Source: Gemmatimonadota bacterium
GTDB taxonomy: Bacteria; Gemmatimonadota; Gemmatimonadetes; Longimicrobiales; Gaopeijiaceae
DNA: 7,733 nucleotides
Assembly: GCA_012959595.1 (NCBI GenBank)
Contig: DUCW01000177.1
Location: 2,778-10,510 of the forward strand
Reading direction: 5' to 3'
Shown here: positions 6,749-7,733 of the stretch, in pieces
Layout of the letters: every line of letters begins with the position of its first letter
How positions within the stretch are numbered: position 1 is the stretch's first letter
Notes under the pieces: model-generated
Databases searched by the model: none
The model's input: only the letters and a program-made list of their open reading frames with translations
What the model was told of the DNA's origin: nothing
Position numbers and translations under genes: made by a program

Positions 6749-7733
6749 GAGTGGATGAAGCGGAACACGTTTGGAGGGAATCGGAAATCTATCAAGCAGT
6801 TCTGGGTACAGGGGAGATTCATCAACTCACAGATCGTCACGGGCCCGACACTGGTCCAGTACCGTCACCAGATGGCCGATATATAGCCTATCAGGGACAG
6901 GATTTTAACGACGACACGTATAGAGAGAATCAGCTTTACATAATGGAATCGGATGGTAGTAATCCGAGGAGTCTTGGTGGCGAAATGGGTAGGAGCCTAA
7001 GTAATATAACCTGGACTTCGGACGGTAGTGGAGTTTATTTCAACGTTAGTATTCACGGAACTCAAAACCTGTGGGTTGCACCTCTTGACGGTCAACCTCA
7101 TGCAGTGACGAGTGGAAATCATATGTTATCGATGACTTCAATGGACACTCATGGTGTGGCCGTTGGAGTTTTAAGTAGCTATCACCAACCTGGTGATTTA
7201 GTGTCCTTCGGGACAGACGTCGATGCACCTATACACCAACTCACCCATGTCAATGATGATATTCTGGACGGTGTGACCTTGGGCGATGTTGAAGAGATTT
7301 GGTATAAATCTGTTGATGACTTCGATATCCAGGGATGGATTCTAAAGCCTCCAAACTTTGACGAATCTCGTAAATATCCGCTTATGCTTTCCATACATGG
7401 GGGACCTCATGGAATGTACAACGTGGGATTTAACTTTGGATGGCAGGAGCATGCTGCTAATGGTTATGTCATACTATACACCAATCCAAGAGGAAGCTCG
7501 GGGTATGGCAGCTCCTTCGGAAATGCTATAAAGAACGCTTATCCCGATAAAGATTTTGACGACTTGATGGCTGGAGTTGATGAGGTAATTAGTCGTGGTT
7601 ACGTCGATGATAATAATATGTTTGTCTACGGCTGCTCAGGAGGAGGAGTTCTTACATCGTGGGTCGTGGGACACACTGACAGGTTTGCTGCTGCTTCGGC
7701 GAATTGTCCAGTTACCAATTGGTTGTCTTTTGT
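6721..7733 (+). CDS. S9-family serine peptidase, continuation after the frameshift, cut by the window edge
   Basis: An open frame of 337 codons without stops continues the peptidase to the right edge. It begins with the rest of the propeller (SLRVDEAEHVWRESEIY, QLTDRHGPDTGP, PSPDGRYIAYQGQD, YIMESDGSNPRSL). It then enters the alpha/beta-hydrolase domain (IQGWILKPPNFDESRKYPL). The HGGP oxyanion motif is at 7396-7407 and NPRGSSGYGSSF at 7486-7521. The nucleophile motif is YGCSGGG, with the catalytic Ser codon at 7636-7638. GGSYGG or GGSGGG is more usual, so the Cys before Ser is a small deviation. The Asp and His of the triad should lie beyond the edge. With the upstream part, about 562 residues are present; I expect roughly 680-700 in the full enzyme. 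No credible independent start was seen (GTG at 6751 lacks a ribosome site), so this is one broken gene, not two. Confidence 0.85.

Overview
The window reads as a chromosomal piece of an uncultured, moderate-GC relative of Gemmatimonadota; a Bacteroidota-like lineage is the main alternative. This is inference. The SusC-type receptor carries a VVTG-TAGQARRREVG-like junction between its N-terminal domain and its plug, which I associate with Gemmatimonadota. The genes also have strong purine-rich Shine-Dalgarno sites (at 352-359 and 6036-6040) and a sigma70-like promoter candidate, whereas Bacteroidota genes usually lack strong SD sites. All four recognisable genes lie on the + strand and all appear to be exported.

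Layout. Positions 1-365 are non-coding leader with weak promoter candidates and a small hairpin just before the first SD. Positions 366-3323 encode a complete SusC/RagA-type TonB-dependent outer-membrane transporter. A 118-bp gap with a strong hairpin lacking a U-tract leads to a SusD/RagB-type surface lipoprotein (3442-5007). A textbook intrinsic terminator (UUCG tetraloop, eight Ts, 5080-5115) follows. Only 24 nt after its T-run starts a 244-aa exported protein (5140-5874). It has a carboxypeptidase-regulatory-like domain and a TonB-receptor plug domain but no beta-barrel. After a 172-bp gap with a plausible promoter comes an S9-family prolyl-oligopeptidase-like serine peptidase (from 6047). 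Its reading frame is broken near 6721 and it runs off the right edge before the Asp and His of the catalytic triad.

How the genes may work together. SusC and SusD form an outer-membrane barrel with a surface lid for TonB-driven uptake of oligomers. No glycan-degrading enzyme is visible, and the nearest enzyme is a secreted peptidase. The locus is therefore more like a RagAB-type peptide-uptake system than a polysaccharide locus, though this rests on one neighbour. The most unusual element is the barrel-less plug protein. It ends exactly where a plug domain should end and sits behind a terminator, which suggests low-level read-through expression relative to SusCD.
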